Positions 22,719-30,145 of a stretch of 31,042 nt of DNA are shown one piece after another; the stretch's first letter is position 1; every line of letters starts with the position of its first letter. Location of the stretch: contig CAJTKW010000048.1 in assembly GCA_910577035.1 (NCBI GenBank), positions 1-31,042 of the forward strand, in the 5' to 3' direction. The notes below the pieces were generated by a model. The model did not search any database, was not told where the DNA came from, and saw only the letters and a list, made by a program, of their open reading frames with translations. This DNA is from an uncultured Acetatifactor sp. Lineage in GTDB: Bacteria > Bacillota > Clostridia > Lachnospirales > Lachnospiraceae. Both the position numbers and the translations under genes were made by a program.

Positions 22719-24242
22719 ATGAGAGGGAAAACATTTTTTGCTTTTTTGCTGATAACAGTGATGCTGGCGGGGGATGTCCTGAGTGTGTCCGCGGCAGGAG
22801 TGAAAGACATATTTGATGCCGATTTCTATGCCGGAAAATATAATGATTTAAAGTCTGCGTACGGAAACGACGAAGAGGCCCTTCTGGAGCATTTTCTTTC
22901 CCGCGGTGCAGGAGAAGGGCGCGTTATGAGTCCCGTTCTTGACGTTGTGGCATATCGGGCAGCATATGCGGATTTGAACGCTGCCTTCGGGGATGACTGG
23001 AATGCCTATGTCAGGCATTATTTCACTTATGGCATTGCGGAAAAGAGAACCTCCGGCGTCTTATTTGACCTGGCTGCATATGCAGAGCAGAATCCTCATG
23101 TACAGGCCGCCTGCGGCAATGATTATGCTGCTGTTGCCCGGTACTATCTCAGGGAAAACAAGACCAGCGACGGTATTGTGAAGAAGGCGGTAGGTACCGT
23201 TTCCAGGAGTCTGACGGGAAGCGGGGAGCGTGGTGCCGGGACGGCGGAAACGCCGGATGCAAATATAGCGGCCGGGGAAGGAGATAAAGCGGTAAAATCC
23301 GGGGCCGGAGACCCTGAGTCGGAAATCGTCGATGCGGAAAAACCTGAGCCGGAAGCATCCGGGTCGGAAGCTCCTGCATTGAAGGCGCCTGTAAAGGGAA
23401 ATCCTGTCTCAAATGAGCCTGCTTCAAATATAACGGCAGCGGGAGCATTTGCCACGGAACACATTCATGCCTGGGTTCTGGTGGGCTGCAGGGAGGCCAC
23501 TTGTGTGGAAGACGGTTATAAGGAGTATTGCTGCCAGGATATAATCGCATATACGGATGCGGCAGGCAATGTGGTTGCTACATTGAAGTGTAAGGAAACG
23601 ATGCGCGAGGAAATAAAGGCAGCTCATACAAGGCCGGAATATGTGGTGTATACCGTATTTCCTTCCTGTACCCAGGGAGGTATTGCCGAGTATAACTGTA
23701 CCGTGTGCGGCGAGGCCGTGAGTGAAGAGGTTGCGGCATCCGGGCATGATTACGACGGAACTGCCGACAAGCCTGTGAGAACAAAGGCATCGACCTGCAC
23801 GGAAGCAGGAAGAGAGGTGTTTCTCTGTAAAAGATGCGGGGCAGAAATCACGGAGGAGCTTCCTTTGGCGGATCACACTGTAGCGGAATGGGTAACGGAC
23901 CAGGATGCCACCTGTGGGGCGGAAGGGAAGAGGCACGGAAGGTGTTCGGTGTGTAACACACTGATTTATGAGAGCACGGAAAAAGCAGCCCACAGGAATG
24001 TGGAAAACAGGAACGTTATAGAAGATGCCTATCAGGTCAGCACCAGTGTGCGGCATTCGGTTCAGAACATCACCTATTGCAGGGACTGCGGATATATCAT
24101 TTCAGCCAGTGAGCCCAGCTATGTAAACTGTGCGGATGCCGGGAACGGCAAGTGTTGTACCTGCAAGCTTGATGTGACCCGAGCGGCCCTGGAGGCGGTG
24201 AAGGTATATAAAGCCGGGGATGTTTACGACTGCGGACAATGA
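22719..24242 (+). CDS. Secreted Cys-rich repeat protein, paralogue of the preceding gene
   Basis: This 507-residue exported protein is built like its neighbour. It has a signal peptide (MRGKTFFAFLLITVMLAGDV, then VSAAG) and three Y-x3-YxDL-xxAFG repeats, the third degenerate and lacking the GIKEGR ending. A longer Ala/Glu/Gly/Pro linker (about 155-245) is followed by a Cys-rich C-terminal part with CTVCG, CKRCG, CSVCN, CRDCG and CCTCK pairs. It shares long identical stretches near the repeats (RVMSP, LDVVAYR, AYADLNAAFGD, YGI-EKRT-GVLFDLA). Its codons are ordinary for this window, not the biased set of the first copy, suggesting lower expression or older divergence. The start is ATG 22719 with GAGAGG 6 nt upstream; ATG 22713 abuts that site. 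The function is unknown. Confidence 0.78.
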   Translation: MRGKTFFAFLLITVMLAGDVLSVSAAGVKDIFDADFYAGKYNDLKSAYGNDEEALLEHFLSRGAGEGRVMSPVLDVVAYRAAYADLNAAFGDDWNAYVRHYFTYGIAEKRTSGVLFDLAAYAEQNPHVQAACGNDYAAVARYYLRENKTSDGIVKKAVGTVSRSLTGSGERGAGTAETPDANIAAGEGDKAVKSGAGDPESEIVDAEKPEPEASGSEAPALKAPVKGNPVSNEPASNITAAGAFATEHIHAWVLVGCREATCVEDGYKEYCCQDIIAYTDAAGNVVATLKCKETMREEIKAAHTRPEYVVYTVFPSCTQGGIAEYNCTVCGEAVSEEVAASGHDYDGTADKPVRTKASTCTEAGREVFLCKRCGAEITEELPLADHTVAEWVTDQDATCGAEGKRHGRCSVCNTLIYESTEKAAHRNVENRNVIEDAYQVSTSVRHSVQNITYCRDCGYIISASEPSYVNCADAGNGKCCTCKLDVTRAALEAVKVYKAGDVYDCGQ

Positions 24243-24249
24243 GGGGAAA

Positions 24250-24296
24250 GCGGCATCTGTAAAATGTGCGCGTAGCACAGAAAAGATGCCGTTTTC
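24250..24296 (+). terminator. Rho-independent terminator of the second surface protein gene
   Basis: CGGCATCT (24251-24258) pairs with AGATGCCG (24284-24291), with an inner GTGC/GCAC helix, followed by TTTTC. It begins 8 nt after the stop codon. Confidence 0.8.
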
Positions 24297-24324
24297 GTAT
24301 AATCTGCAGGGAACTGCACATACT
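24296..24324 (+). promoter_or_regulatory. Candidate forespore (sigma-G/F-type) promoter of spoVAC
   Basis: CATACT (24319-24324) matches the -10 of sigma-G promoters. CGTATA (24296-24301) agrees with TGAATA at four of six positions, at a 17-bp spacing. It lies 35 bp before the start codon and directly after a terminator, so spoVAC needs its own promoter here. Confidence 0.45.
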
Positions 24325-24359
24325 GATCAAAAGCTTTGCAGGAAAGGAGCGGTATCAGT

Positions 24360-24851
24360 ATGGAGGAAATAAAGGAACAGGAAAAGACACAGGAGCAGGA
24401 GACGCGGCAGCAAAAGAAATACGAGAAATATGTGAAGGAGGTTACGCCTACTCACAATCTTTGGCTTCAAATGCTGAAAGCCTTCGTTACCGGCGGTATC
24501 ATTTGCTGTCTTGGTCAGTTTATATTGAACTGCGCGGGTCAGATGGGACTGGAAAAGCAGGACGCAGGAAGCTGGTGTTCTTTGATTCTGGTGCTGCTGT
24601 CTGTTATTCTCACCGGCTTTGGCATTTATCCGAAGATCGTAAAATGGGGCGGTGCGGGAGCTCTTGTGCCCATTACCGGCTTTGCCAACGGCGTGGCGGC
24701 TCCGGCTATTGAATACAAGGCAGAGGGCCAGGTATTCGGCATCGGATGCAAGATCTTCACCATTGCCGGGCCGGTGATTTTGTACGGCATCTTTGCCAGC
24801 TGGCTGCTGGGGCTGGGATACTGGATCGGGAAGATGGTTGGAGTATTTTGA
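24360..24851 (+). CDS. spoVAC: Stage V sporulation protein AC
   Basis: This 163-residue membrane protein is SpoVAC, which in Bacillus is described as a mechanosensitive channel component for dipicolinate release. Family marks are KAFVTGGIICCLGQ, LTGFGIYPKI, a GAGALVPITGFANG loop and AIEYKAEGQVFGIG. The charged N-terminus (about 28 residues, Glu/Gln/Lys-rich) is longer than in Bacillus. ATG 24360 has AAAGGAGC 9 nt upstream; the ATG eight codons earlier has no comparable site. It stands alone: a terminator lies on each side, and spoVAD and spoVAE, its usual operon partners, do not follow. spoVAB-spoVAA are about 4.7 kb upstream. Confidence 0.9.
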   Translation: MEEIKEQEKTQEQETRQQKKYEKYVKEVTPTHNLWLQMLKAFVTGGIICCLGQFILNCAGQMGLEKQDAGSWCSLILVLLSVILTGFGIYPKIVKWGGAGALVPITGFANGVAAPAIEYKAEGQVFGIGCKIFTIAGPVILYGIFASWLLGLGYWIGKMVGVF

Positions 24852-24894
24852 GGACAGTTACAGAAAAGATATAGAAGCAGAGTTTGTATTATAG

Positions 24895-24936
24895 GCAGAG
24901 TGGCAAATGCAATGATTTGTCAGTCTGCTTTTTATT
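24895..24936 (+). terminator. Rho-independent terminator of spoVAC
   Basis: GCAGA-TG-CAAAT (from 24895) pairs with ATTTG-CA-TCTGC (ending 24928), with a G-G mismatch and a G-T pair, followed by TTTTTATT. Confidence 0.8.
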
Positions 24937-25011
24937 GTGCGTTCTATTTTTTCCACTTATAATATGATTATATTGAAAAGTAGGTTAAGATCGAAGTGAT
25001 TATAGATATAA

Positions 25012-25182
25012 GAAATAAGACAAGAATATATCGATTGCAAAAGAAAATGTAATGCACTTATAAATGATGCGGCATTGGATGCGAGAGTAAAGATAGCAAC
25101 GGATATGATCCGGGGGAATGAATCTTTGGAGAAGGTGGTAAAGTATTCCGGGCTGCCGGAGGAAAAGGTTTTGGAATTATAG
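25012..25182 (+). pseudogene. Remnant of an Rpn/PD-(D/E)XK nuclease-type gene (C-terminal tail)
   Basis: This is a 56-codon open stretch with no start codon at its left end, beginning just after a stop (25009-25011). It reads like the C-terminal tail of Rpn/recombination-promoting nuclease (old 'transposase') proteins: ARVKIATDMIRGNESLEKV followed by VKYSGLPEEKVLEL and a stop. The DNA upstream is AT-rich with stops in this frame, so the catalytic part has been lost. The rest of the 24.94-25.2 kb gap contains no other gene I can support. Confidence 0.5.
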
Positions 25183-25230
25183 GGAGGCCGTGAAACATGA
25201 ATAGCCGGGCATACTATACGCCTGGTGGCG

Positions 25231-25279
25231 TAAAAGGAAAAAGAAACCGGAAGGCAGGCTAAGGCGTTCCGGTTTCTTT
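25231..25279 (-). terminator. Terminator of the YbhN-type gene, overlapping its stop codon
   Basis: AAAGAAACCGGAA (25240-25252) and TTCCGGTTTCTTT (25267-25279) form a 13-bp stem. Read on the minus strand, the stem is followed by CTTTTTCCTTTTA-like T-rich sequence. The right arm lies within the last codons of the gene (25259-25279). Confidence 0.75.
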
Positions 25280-26302
25280 CTTCTTTTCGGTAAACAGGCG
25301 GACAAGGGCGCTGACCCCGCCAAGGATCAACACCAGATAAAAGCTGATTCCCCTGCTGATACAGATGGAGGCCACAAGATAGTGTCCGGGGAAGACGGCG
25401 CCGAACACGCTGCTGTACATGGCCTCGGTGACGCCCTGGGCCCCGGGGATCGGCAGCATCTCCACTGCCACAGAGACGGAAGCCTGCAGGAAAAAAATAC
25501 CTGGTAATGCCATTCCCAGCAGTCCCAGCCCCCGGTACACCATACAGACCAAAATCAGGGGGCAGCATCTTTGCAGGAAGGAACCGGCTATGATTGTCGC
25601 TACCATCTTTTTGTGTTTCTGCAGGAACCCCACAGTTTCCTGATAACCGGAGAAAAAGCCCTCGATTTTTTCCCGCCGGGCTTCAGATTCCTTCCACAGC
25701 TTCAGGCGTACGGGGATATGCTCCAAACGGTATAGAAGCCTCTTAATCCACGCAGTGCGGAACATGATTAAGAACAAAATGATTACCCAGCCCACATGCA
25801 GCACTACCCCCAGACAGAACAGGCCATAGTACCCCTCCAGATGTGCGTGCAGCGGCCTGCTCCAGAACACCAGCACGCCCAATCCCAGCAGGGCCATCAC
25901 GAATTTGTTAAAAACCGCGATAATCATCAGAATGGCAAAAGAGGAGGAAAAAGAACAGCCGTCCCGGTTCATATAATATAACTGCATGGGCTGGCCGCCG
26001 CTGGCGGACGGAGTGATTCCGGAAAAGAAAAATCCGGTAAAGGAATAGGAAAAGCAGCGGAATAAAGACTGCCCTTCTCCAATTCCCCTCAGCAGATACC
26101 AGATCATAATGCCTTCCATCGCCACAAAGGAGACCGCCAGCAAAACCGCCGCCATCAGGTACCATCCGGACATTTCTCCTATGGCGGCCAGCATTCCGTG
26201 AAAATCCTGTCCCCTGAAAACATTCCAGAAGGTCAGCCCCATAATTGTGATAAACAACAGGGCATAGAGTACAAATTTGCGAATTCTTTTTTTCCTGTTC
26301 AT
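25259..26302 (-). CDS. YbhN/UPF0104 (LPG synthase membrane-region) family protein
   Basis: This is a 347-residue polytopic membrane protein with about seven to eight hydrophobic segments. The family motifs are GITPSASGGQPMQLYYM (residues 95-111) and, near the C-terminus, LPIPGAQGVTEAMYSSVFG. The family comprises the flippase-like membrane domain of lysylphosphatidylglycerol synthases. This protein lacks the C-terminal aminoacyl-transferase domain, so it cannot be MprF itself and its substrate is unknown. AAGGTG lies about 9 nt before the ATG. It is a single-gene unit with its own promoter and terminator, divergent from the GntR operon. Confidence 0.85.
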   Translation of the reverse strand: MNRKKRIRKFVLYALLFITIMGLTFWNVFRGQDFHGMLAAIGEMSGWYLMAAVLLAVSFVAMEGIMIWYLLRGIGEGQSLFRCFSYSFTGFFFSGITPSASGGQPMQLYYMNRDGCSFSSSFAILMIIAVFNKFVMALLGLGVLVFWSRPLHAHLEGYYGLFCLGVVLHVGWVIILFLIMFRTAWIKRLLYRLEHIPVRLKLWKESEARREKIEGFFSGYQETVGFLQKHKKMVATIIAGSFLQRCCPLILVCMVYRGLGLLGMALPGIFFLQASVSVAVEMLPIPGAQGVTEAMYSSVFGAVFPGHYLVASICISRGISFYLVLILGGVSALVRLFTEKKKETGTP

Positions 26303-26332
26303 CTTCGTAACACCTTATACGTTATTTTCTGC

Positions 26333-26361
26333 CATATACGCTAACACAGATTTCTAAACAA
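26333..26361 (-). promoter_or_regulatory. Sigma-A promoter of the YbhN-type gene
   Basis: On the minus strand TTGTTT (26361-26356) and TATATG (26338-26333) are 17 bp apart, 30 bp upstream of the start codon. Confidence 0.6.
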
Positions 26362-26469
26362 TTGTCTGCGCCATTTCAAAAGAAATTCTAAAGGCCTCTT
26401 AAACAGCGCTTTCTTAACTTTACTATCCGACGCGTTCCTTGTCAATAAGGGGAATCCGGCTGTTTATGC

Positions 26470-26498
26470 TTGACAGGGCGGCAGTTCTGTATTATATT
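26470..26498 (+). promoter_or_regulatory. Sigma-A promoter of the GntR-ABC operon
   Basis: A perfect TTGACA (26470-26475) and TATATT (26493-26498) are separated by 17 bp. The start point would be near 26505, inside the operator described next. Leader length to the first start codon is about 110 nt. Confidence 0.85.
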
Positions 26499-26501
26499 AT
26501 A

Positions 26502-26526
26502 AGTGTACTAAGAAAGTTAATACACT
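26502..26526 (+). promoter_or_regulatory. YtrA-type GntR operator
   Basis: AGTGTA (26502-26507) and TACACT (26521-26526) are separated by exactly 13 nt, the arrangement known for YtrA of Bacillus. The dyad extends to ACTAA/TTAAT with one mismatch. It overlaps the expected transcription start, so the GntR protein encoded downstream probably represses its own operon. A further TACACT half-site lies at 26539-26544. Confidence 0.82.
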
Positions 26527-26615
26527 CCAAATTCATAATACACTTAATCTAGAAGACTAAGAAGGCATGTAAAAGGCAGCGGTTGACAGATAGTCCGGGA
26601 AGGAGCGGAGGGCTC

Positions 26616-26990
26616 ATGATTTTGTTGGATTACAGGGATAAAAGGCCGATCTATGAGCAGGTTGTGGAAAAACTGGAAAAACTTATCATGGGGGGGGCAC
26701 TTGAGGCCGATTCCAAGATGCCCAGTGTCAGGGCTATGGGCATTGATCTGGCAGTAAATCCGAATACCGTTCAGCGGGCTTATAACCAGCTGGAAAAAGA
26801 AGGCTACCTCTATACCGTATCCGGAAGAGGCAGCTTTGTGGCGCCCGAAAGCGAATGGCGGGAGGGTAAGAAGAAAAAGATACTGGAGGAATGGCGGCTT
26901 GTGACAGAGGGGGCCAGGGAAGCCGGGTTGACCAGGGAGCAGATGATGGAGCAGCTTGTACAGATATATGAGGAGGGGCGGCATGATTGA
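26616..26990 (+). CDS. GntR-family transcriptional regulator, YtrA subfamily
   Basis: This is a 124-residue repressor. The winged-helix domain occupies about residues 1-75 (DYRDKRPIYEQVVEKL, SVRAMGIDLAVNPNTVQRAY, YTVSGRGSFVA), followed by a short helical dimerisation tail, as expected for the YtrA subfamily that lacks a large effector domain. ATG 26616 has GGAG/GGAGG about 5-10 nt upstream. Its stop overlaps the ABC gene start by 8 nt, so the two are translationally coupled. Members typically sense cell-envelope antibiotic stress and control an adjacent ABC transporter; the matching operator upstream supports autoregulation. Confidence 0.9.
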   Translation: MILLDYRDKRPIYEQVVEKLEKLIMGGALEADSKMPSVRAMGIDLAVNPNTVQRAYNQLEKEGYLYTVSGRGSFVAPESEWREGKKKKILEEWRLVTEGAREAGLTREQMMEQLVQIYEEGRHD

Positions 26991-27885
26991 AGTGACGAAG
27001 ATCAGCAAGAGCTTTGACGACATCAAGGCCATTGACAATGTAAACGCCCGGATCGAGGAAGGGCATGTATTCGGCCTGGTGGGAACCAACGGTGCCGGGA
27101 AATCGACCTTTATGAGAATGTTGAGCGGTGTATTGAAGCCGGAGGCCGGAGAAATCCTGATTGACGGAGAGCCGGTGTATGACAATCCGGCCAGCAAGGA
27201 AAAGATATTTTATATTTCGGACGACCAGTTTTTTTTCAAAAGCGGTACGCCGGAAGACATGGTCAGGCTGTACAGGACCTGCTATCCGGCCTTTGACAGG
27301 GAGAAATGGAAGGATCTGACGGGAAAGTTTGGCCTGGATAAATCGCGAAAAGTCAATACCTTTTCCAAGGGAATGAAAAAGCAGCTGTCCGTGATCTGCG
27401 GTGTCTGCAGCGGTGCAAAATACCTTCTCTGTGACGAAACCTTTGACGGGCTGGATCCGGTGATGCGCCAGGCGGTAAAGGCGCTCTTTATCAGGGAAAT
27501 AGACGAGAGGGGGCTTACCCCGGTCATAGCTTCCCATAATCTGAGAGAGCTGGAGGACATCTGTGAGTATGTGGGCCTGCTTCACAGGGGAGGGATTCTG
27601 CTGGAGAAGGACATCGATGACATGAAGCTGAATATTCATAAGCTGCAATGTGTGATCCGTGAAGAAGAGATGCTGCAGAAGATCCGGCGAAGCCTTGATG
27701 TGGTGTCGGTTGACAACAGAGGTTCACTGTATACGGTGACGGTGCGGGGGGAGAAGGAAGGCATTATTGAATTCATGGAGCTCCTGAATCCTGTTTTTTA
27801 CGAATTGCTGCCGTTATCCCTGGAGGAAATATTTATCAGCGAAACGGAGGTGAAGGGCTATGACGTCAAAGCGTTGCTTTTTTAG
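26983..27885 (+). CDS. ABC transporter ATP-binding protein
   Basis: This is a 300-residue ATPase of the BcrA/YtrB-like exporter type. Walker A GTNGAGKS is at residues 34-41, the signature TFSKGMKKQLSV (126-137, a usual variant of LSGGQ in this group) and Walker B YLLCDETFDGLDP (147-159) follow, and the H-loop His185 is in VIASHNLREL. The C-terminal 90 residues form the accessory region common in such exporters. It overlaps the regulator gene by 8 nt and the permease gene by 26 nt, which fixes the three as one operon. The likely role is export or detoxification of an envelope-active compound. Its partner permease appears frameshifted. Confidence 0.92.
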   Translation: MIEVTKISKSFDDIKAIDNVNARIEEGHVFGLVGTNGAGKSTFMRMLSGVLKPEAGEILIDGEPVYDNPASKEKIFYISDDQFFFKSGTPEDMVRLYRTCYPAFDREKWKDLTGKFGLDKSRKVNTFSKGMKKQLSVICGVCSGAKYLLCDETFDGLDPVMRQAVKALFIREIDERGLTPVIASHNLRELEDICEYVGLLHRGGILLEKDIDDMKLNIHKLQCVIREEEMLQKIRRSLDVVSVDNRGSLYTVTVRGEKEGIIEFMELLNPVFYELLPLSLEEIFISETEVKGYDVKALLF

Positions 27886-29680
27886 ATTGATGCGGGAAGA
27901 TCTCAGACATAAGATCTGGGTGCTGGTGCTGTCCGTTCTGGGAAATATGCTGGCTGTTCCGGTCTGTTATCTGATCAGTACGGGGCAGAGCAGCCGGATG
28001 ATGGGGGTGACAGTGCAGAGTCTGACGGTCGGGATCGGAAGCGTTGCGGAATTTTTCAGTTATACTGTAATGGTCTCCGGCGGCGTCATTGCCGTATGCG
28101 GTGCATTGATCGTCGGGCTCTCGGGTTTCCGCTACGTATTTCACCGCAATATGGTGGATACCTATCACAGCATTCCGGTGAGGCGGAGGACTCTTTTTCT
28201 GGTAAACTGGCTGAACGGATTTTTGATTTGGCTTGTGCCCTTCCTGATCTGCCTGGGGCTTACCCTTTCCCTGGGGCTGGGAAAGCTGGCAGGCCTCAAG
28301 AACAGTCTGGGCGGGCTGGCAATGAATGAGGGAGAGCGGCTTATAGCTTCCCGGTGGCCTGCAGCCAGCGACTTGATTGCCAGCACCCTTATATCTCTGC
28401 TGGGGCTGACGGTGGCATTTTTGCTGATCTATCATCTGGCGCTTCTGGCAGTGATGTTGTGCGGTAATATTTTGAACGCAATGGTGACGACGGCAAGCCT
28501 GGGAACAGGAGTCATTACGGTATGGCTTTTGTCCACACTGTTTTGCGGGGAATATTTTGATACCTTTGTGAATAGTGCGGCAACCGGATACCGGGGATTG
28601 TCGTATGCTTCGCCCCTGGTCTCGGCTATTATGTTATTGTACCGCCGGGTAGCTTCCTTTCAGGAAGGGCCGGGAAACGAGATTTTCTTCTGGATGCCCT
28701 GCCTGTTCGACCTGTTGATTGCACTGATGCTGGGAGGGCTTGCCTTTCTGGCTTATCATAAGAGGCCGTCAGAGCTGGCAGAGCAGGGCCTTAAGTGCCG
28801 GCCGGTGAGATTCCCCATACAGATTATGGTTTCTCTGGCGGCAGGCATGGGCGGCTGGCTGCTTTTCTATGCCATAGGAGAAAGTGCCGGGCTGTTCTGG
28901 GGAATTTTCGGAGCCGTGCTGGCGGGAGGAGTTTCCTTCTGCGTAATGGACATTATTTTCCATATGGATTTCAAAGCCTTTTCCGCCCATAAGATTCTGC
29001 TGGGGCTGACGGTGGCGGCGGAGGTCTTTCTGGGGCTTATGTTTTACCATGACTGGTTCGGCTACGACAGCTATCTGCCGGACAGGGAGAAAATAGCGGA
29101 GGTGGCAATATTTGACAATATATATTGTAACAAATATGGTCCCTACTATGATATAAAGGATGAAATGCACCCGATCAACAAGGTGCATATCCGGAACAAC
29201 GACGGGGTATATACTTTTCTGGAGTCTGTGACGTCAGCTGACGGCCGGAGGCAGGAGGACCCTCTCTATGGGACGGAGCTTATCCTGACGAAGGTTACGC
29301 TGAAAAGCGGCAGGAGTTATTACAGATATTACAGTATAGGTCATGGTAACAGCGAGGCGGCCTGTGCACTGCTTTCCTCGCCGGAGTATGTGGATGTCAA
29401 CCTGCGGCTTAAACAGGGAGAAAGAGGGTATACACGTATTAACCTGTATCAGGGGGATATTGTTGAAGAAATCCGGGTGGAAACGCCGGAAGGCGGAAAG
29501 CTGCTGGAGGCAGTCTGTGAGGCATATAACAAGGATCTGGAAGAGGATCCGGAGAGTTTCATCCACAGAGAAGGAAGGCTGCTCTGCAGTATTTCGCTGA
29601 GCAGTGAAAACAATAACGGCAGAAGGTACCTGGAGGTATACGAGGGGATGAGGCATACCCTGGAATTGCAGAGCCTCTGA
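27860..29680 (+). CDS. ABC transporter permease (DUF6449-type), N-terminal part of a frameshifted gene
   Basis: This is a 606-residue reading frame. About residues 15-395 hold ten or so membrane segments, and the rest is extracytoplasmic or cytoplasmic soluble sequence of the DUF6449 type found in GntR/ABC export operons. It ends at TGA 29678-29680 in mid-domain. The reading continues in the -1 frame (LKAEAVSEIRLDLGYRYVD, then to 30096). Removing one CT from the CTCT at 29675-29678 (AGCCTCTGAAG to AGCCTGAAG) fuses the two into one protein of about 744 residues. It is therefore a natural null or phase-type variant, or a sequence error. ATG 27860 overlaps the end of the ABC gene; GGAGGTGAAGG lies just upstream. 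Confidence 0.75.
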   Translation: MTSKRCFFRLMREDLRHKIWVLVLSVLGNMLAVPVCYLISTGQSSRMMGVTVQSLTVGIGSVAEFFSYTVMVSGGVIAVCGALIVGLSGFRYVFHRNMVDTYHSIPVRRRTLFLVNWLNGFLIWLVPFLICLGLTLSLGLGKLAGLKNSLGGLAMNEGERLIASRWPAASDLIASTLISLLGLTVAFLLIYHLALLAVMLCGNILNAMVTTASLGTGVITVWLLSTLFCGEYFDTFVNSAATGYRGLSYASPLVSAIMLLYRRVASFQEGPGNEIFFWMPCLFDLLIALMLGGLAFLAYHKRPSELAEQGLKCRPVRFPIQIMVSLAAGMGGWLLFYAIGESAGLFWGIFGAVLAGGVSFCVMDIIFHMDFKAFSAHKILLGLTVAAEVFLGLMFYHDWFGYDSYLPDREKIAEVAIFDNIYCNKYGPYYDIKDEMHPINKVHIRNNDGVYTFLESVTSADGRRQEDPLYGTELILTKVTLKSGRSYYRYYSIGHGNSEAACALLSSPEYVDVNLRLKQGERGYTRINLYQGDIVEEIRVETPEGGKLLEAVCEAYNKDLEEDPESFIHREGRLLCSISLSSENNNGRRYLEVYEGMRHTLELQSL

Positions 29681-30096
29681 AGGCGGAAGCGGTAAGTGAG
29701 ATTCGGCTGGATCTGGGCTACAGGTATGTAGATGCCGGAGAAAGCTGGGATCCGGTGGAAGCCGCCAGGGACACATATGGGGTGTGGCCGGAGGAAGCTG
29801 TGGAGGATTCTGAAAACGGGTCGGAGGGTACCGGAATGTACACGGATTTGCCGAAGGTGGACCAGGCCTATACGGAAGCGGAAGAATGCGTTGTGTGTAT
29901 AACGGACGAGACAGAGATCAGGGAGCTTCTGGAACTGATTTCCTATGACTCCGGCCGCGGCCGTGGGGGAGTCTTCCGGTTAAATCCTGTGGATCGGGTT
30001 ACAATAGTGTTGAAGGAGGAGCAGAAGGTGATGTATGTGAATATTCCCTACGGCGCTCTGCCTGAAAAATATATTCTGAGGTTTGGAGACCTGTAA
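29681..30096 (+). pseudogene. 3' part of the frameshifted permease gene
   Basis: This continues the permease in another frame after the apparent 2-bp insertion. From 29680 it reads K-A-E-A-V-S-E-I-R-L-D-L-G-Y-R and runs 138 codons to TAA 30096. The piece has no proper start or ribosome site. It contains an acidic stretch (EEAVEDSENGSEG), a TDLPKVDQAYTEAEECVVC strand and a VDRVTIVLKEEQKVMYVNIP segment, which look like the end of one soluble domain. If the upstream CT insertion is absent in the living strain, this is simply the C-terminal part of one permease. Confidence 0.65.
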
Positions 30097-30145
30097 CCTG
30101 CAGCGGCATAAACGGTAAAAGGATTTGGAAGGATGTGATGATGAA

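Noticed and set aside
25197..25262. A 21-codon frame with a GGGAGG site 9 nt before its ATG
   Set aside because: It is very short, overlaps the terminator of the convergent gene and resembles nothing I know; the ribosome-site match may be chance.
25259..26302. MprF lysyl-phosphatidylglycerol synthase
   Set aside because: Only the membrane flippase-like region is present; the aminoacyl-transferase domain is missing.
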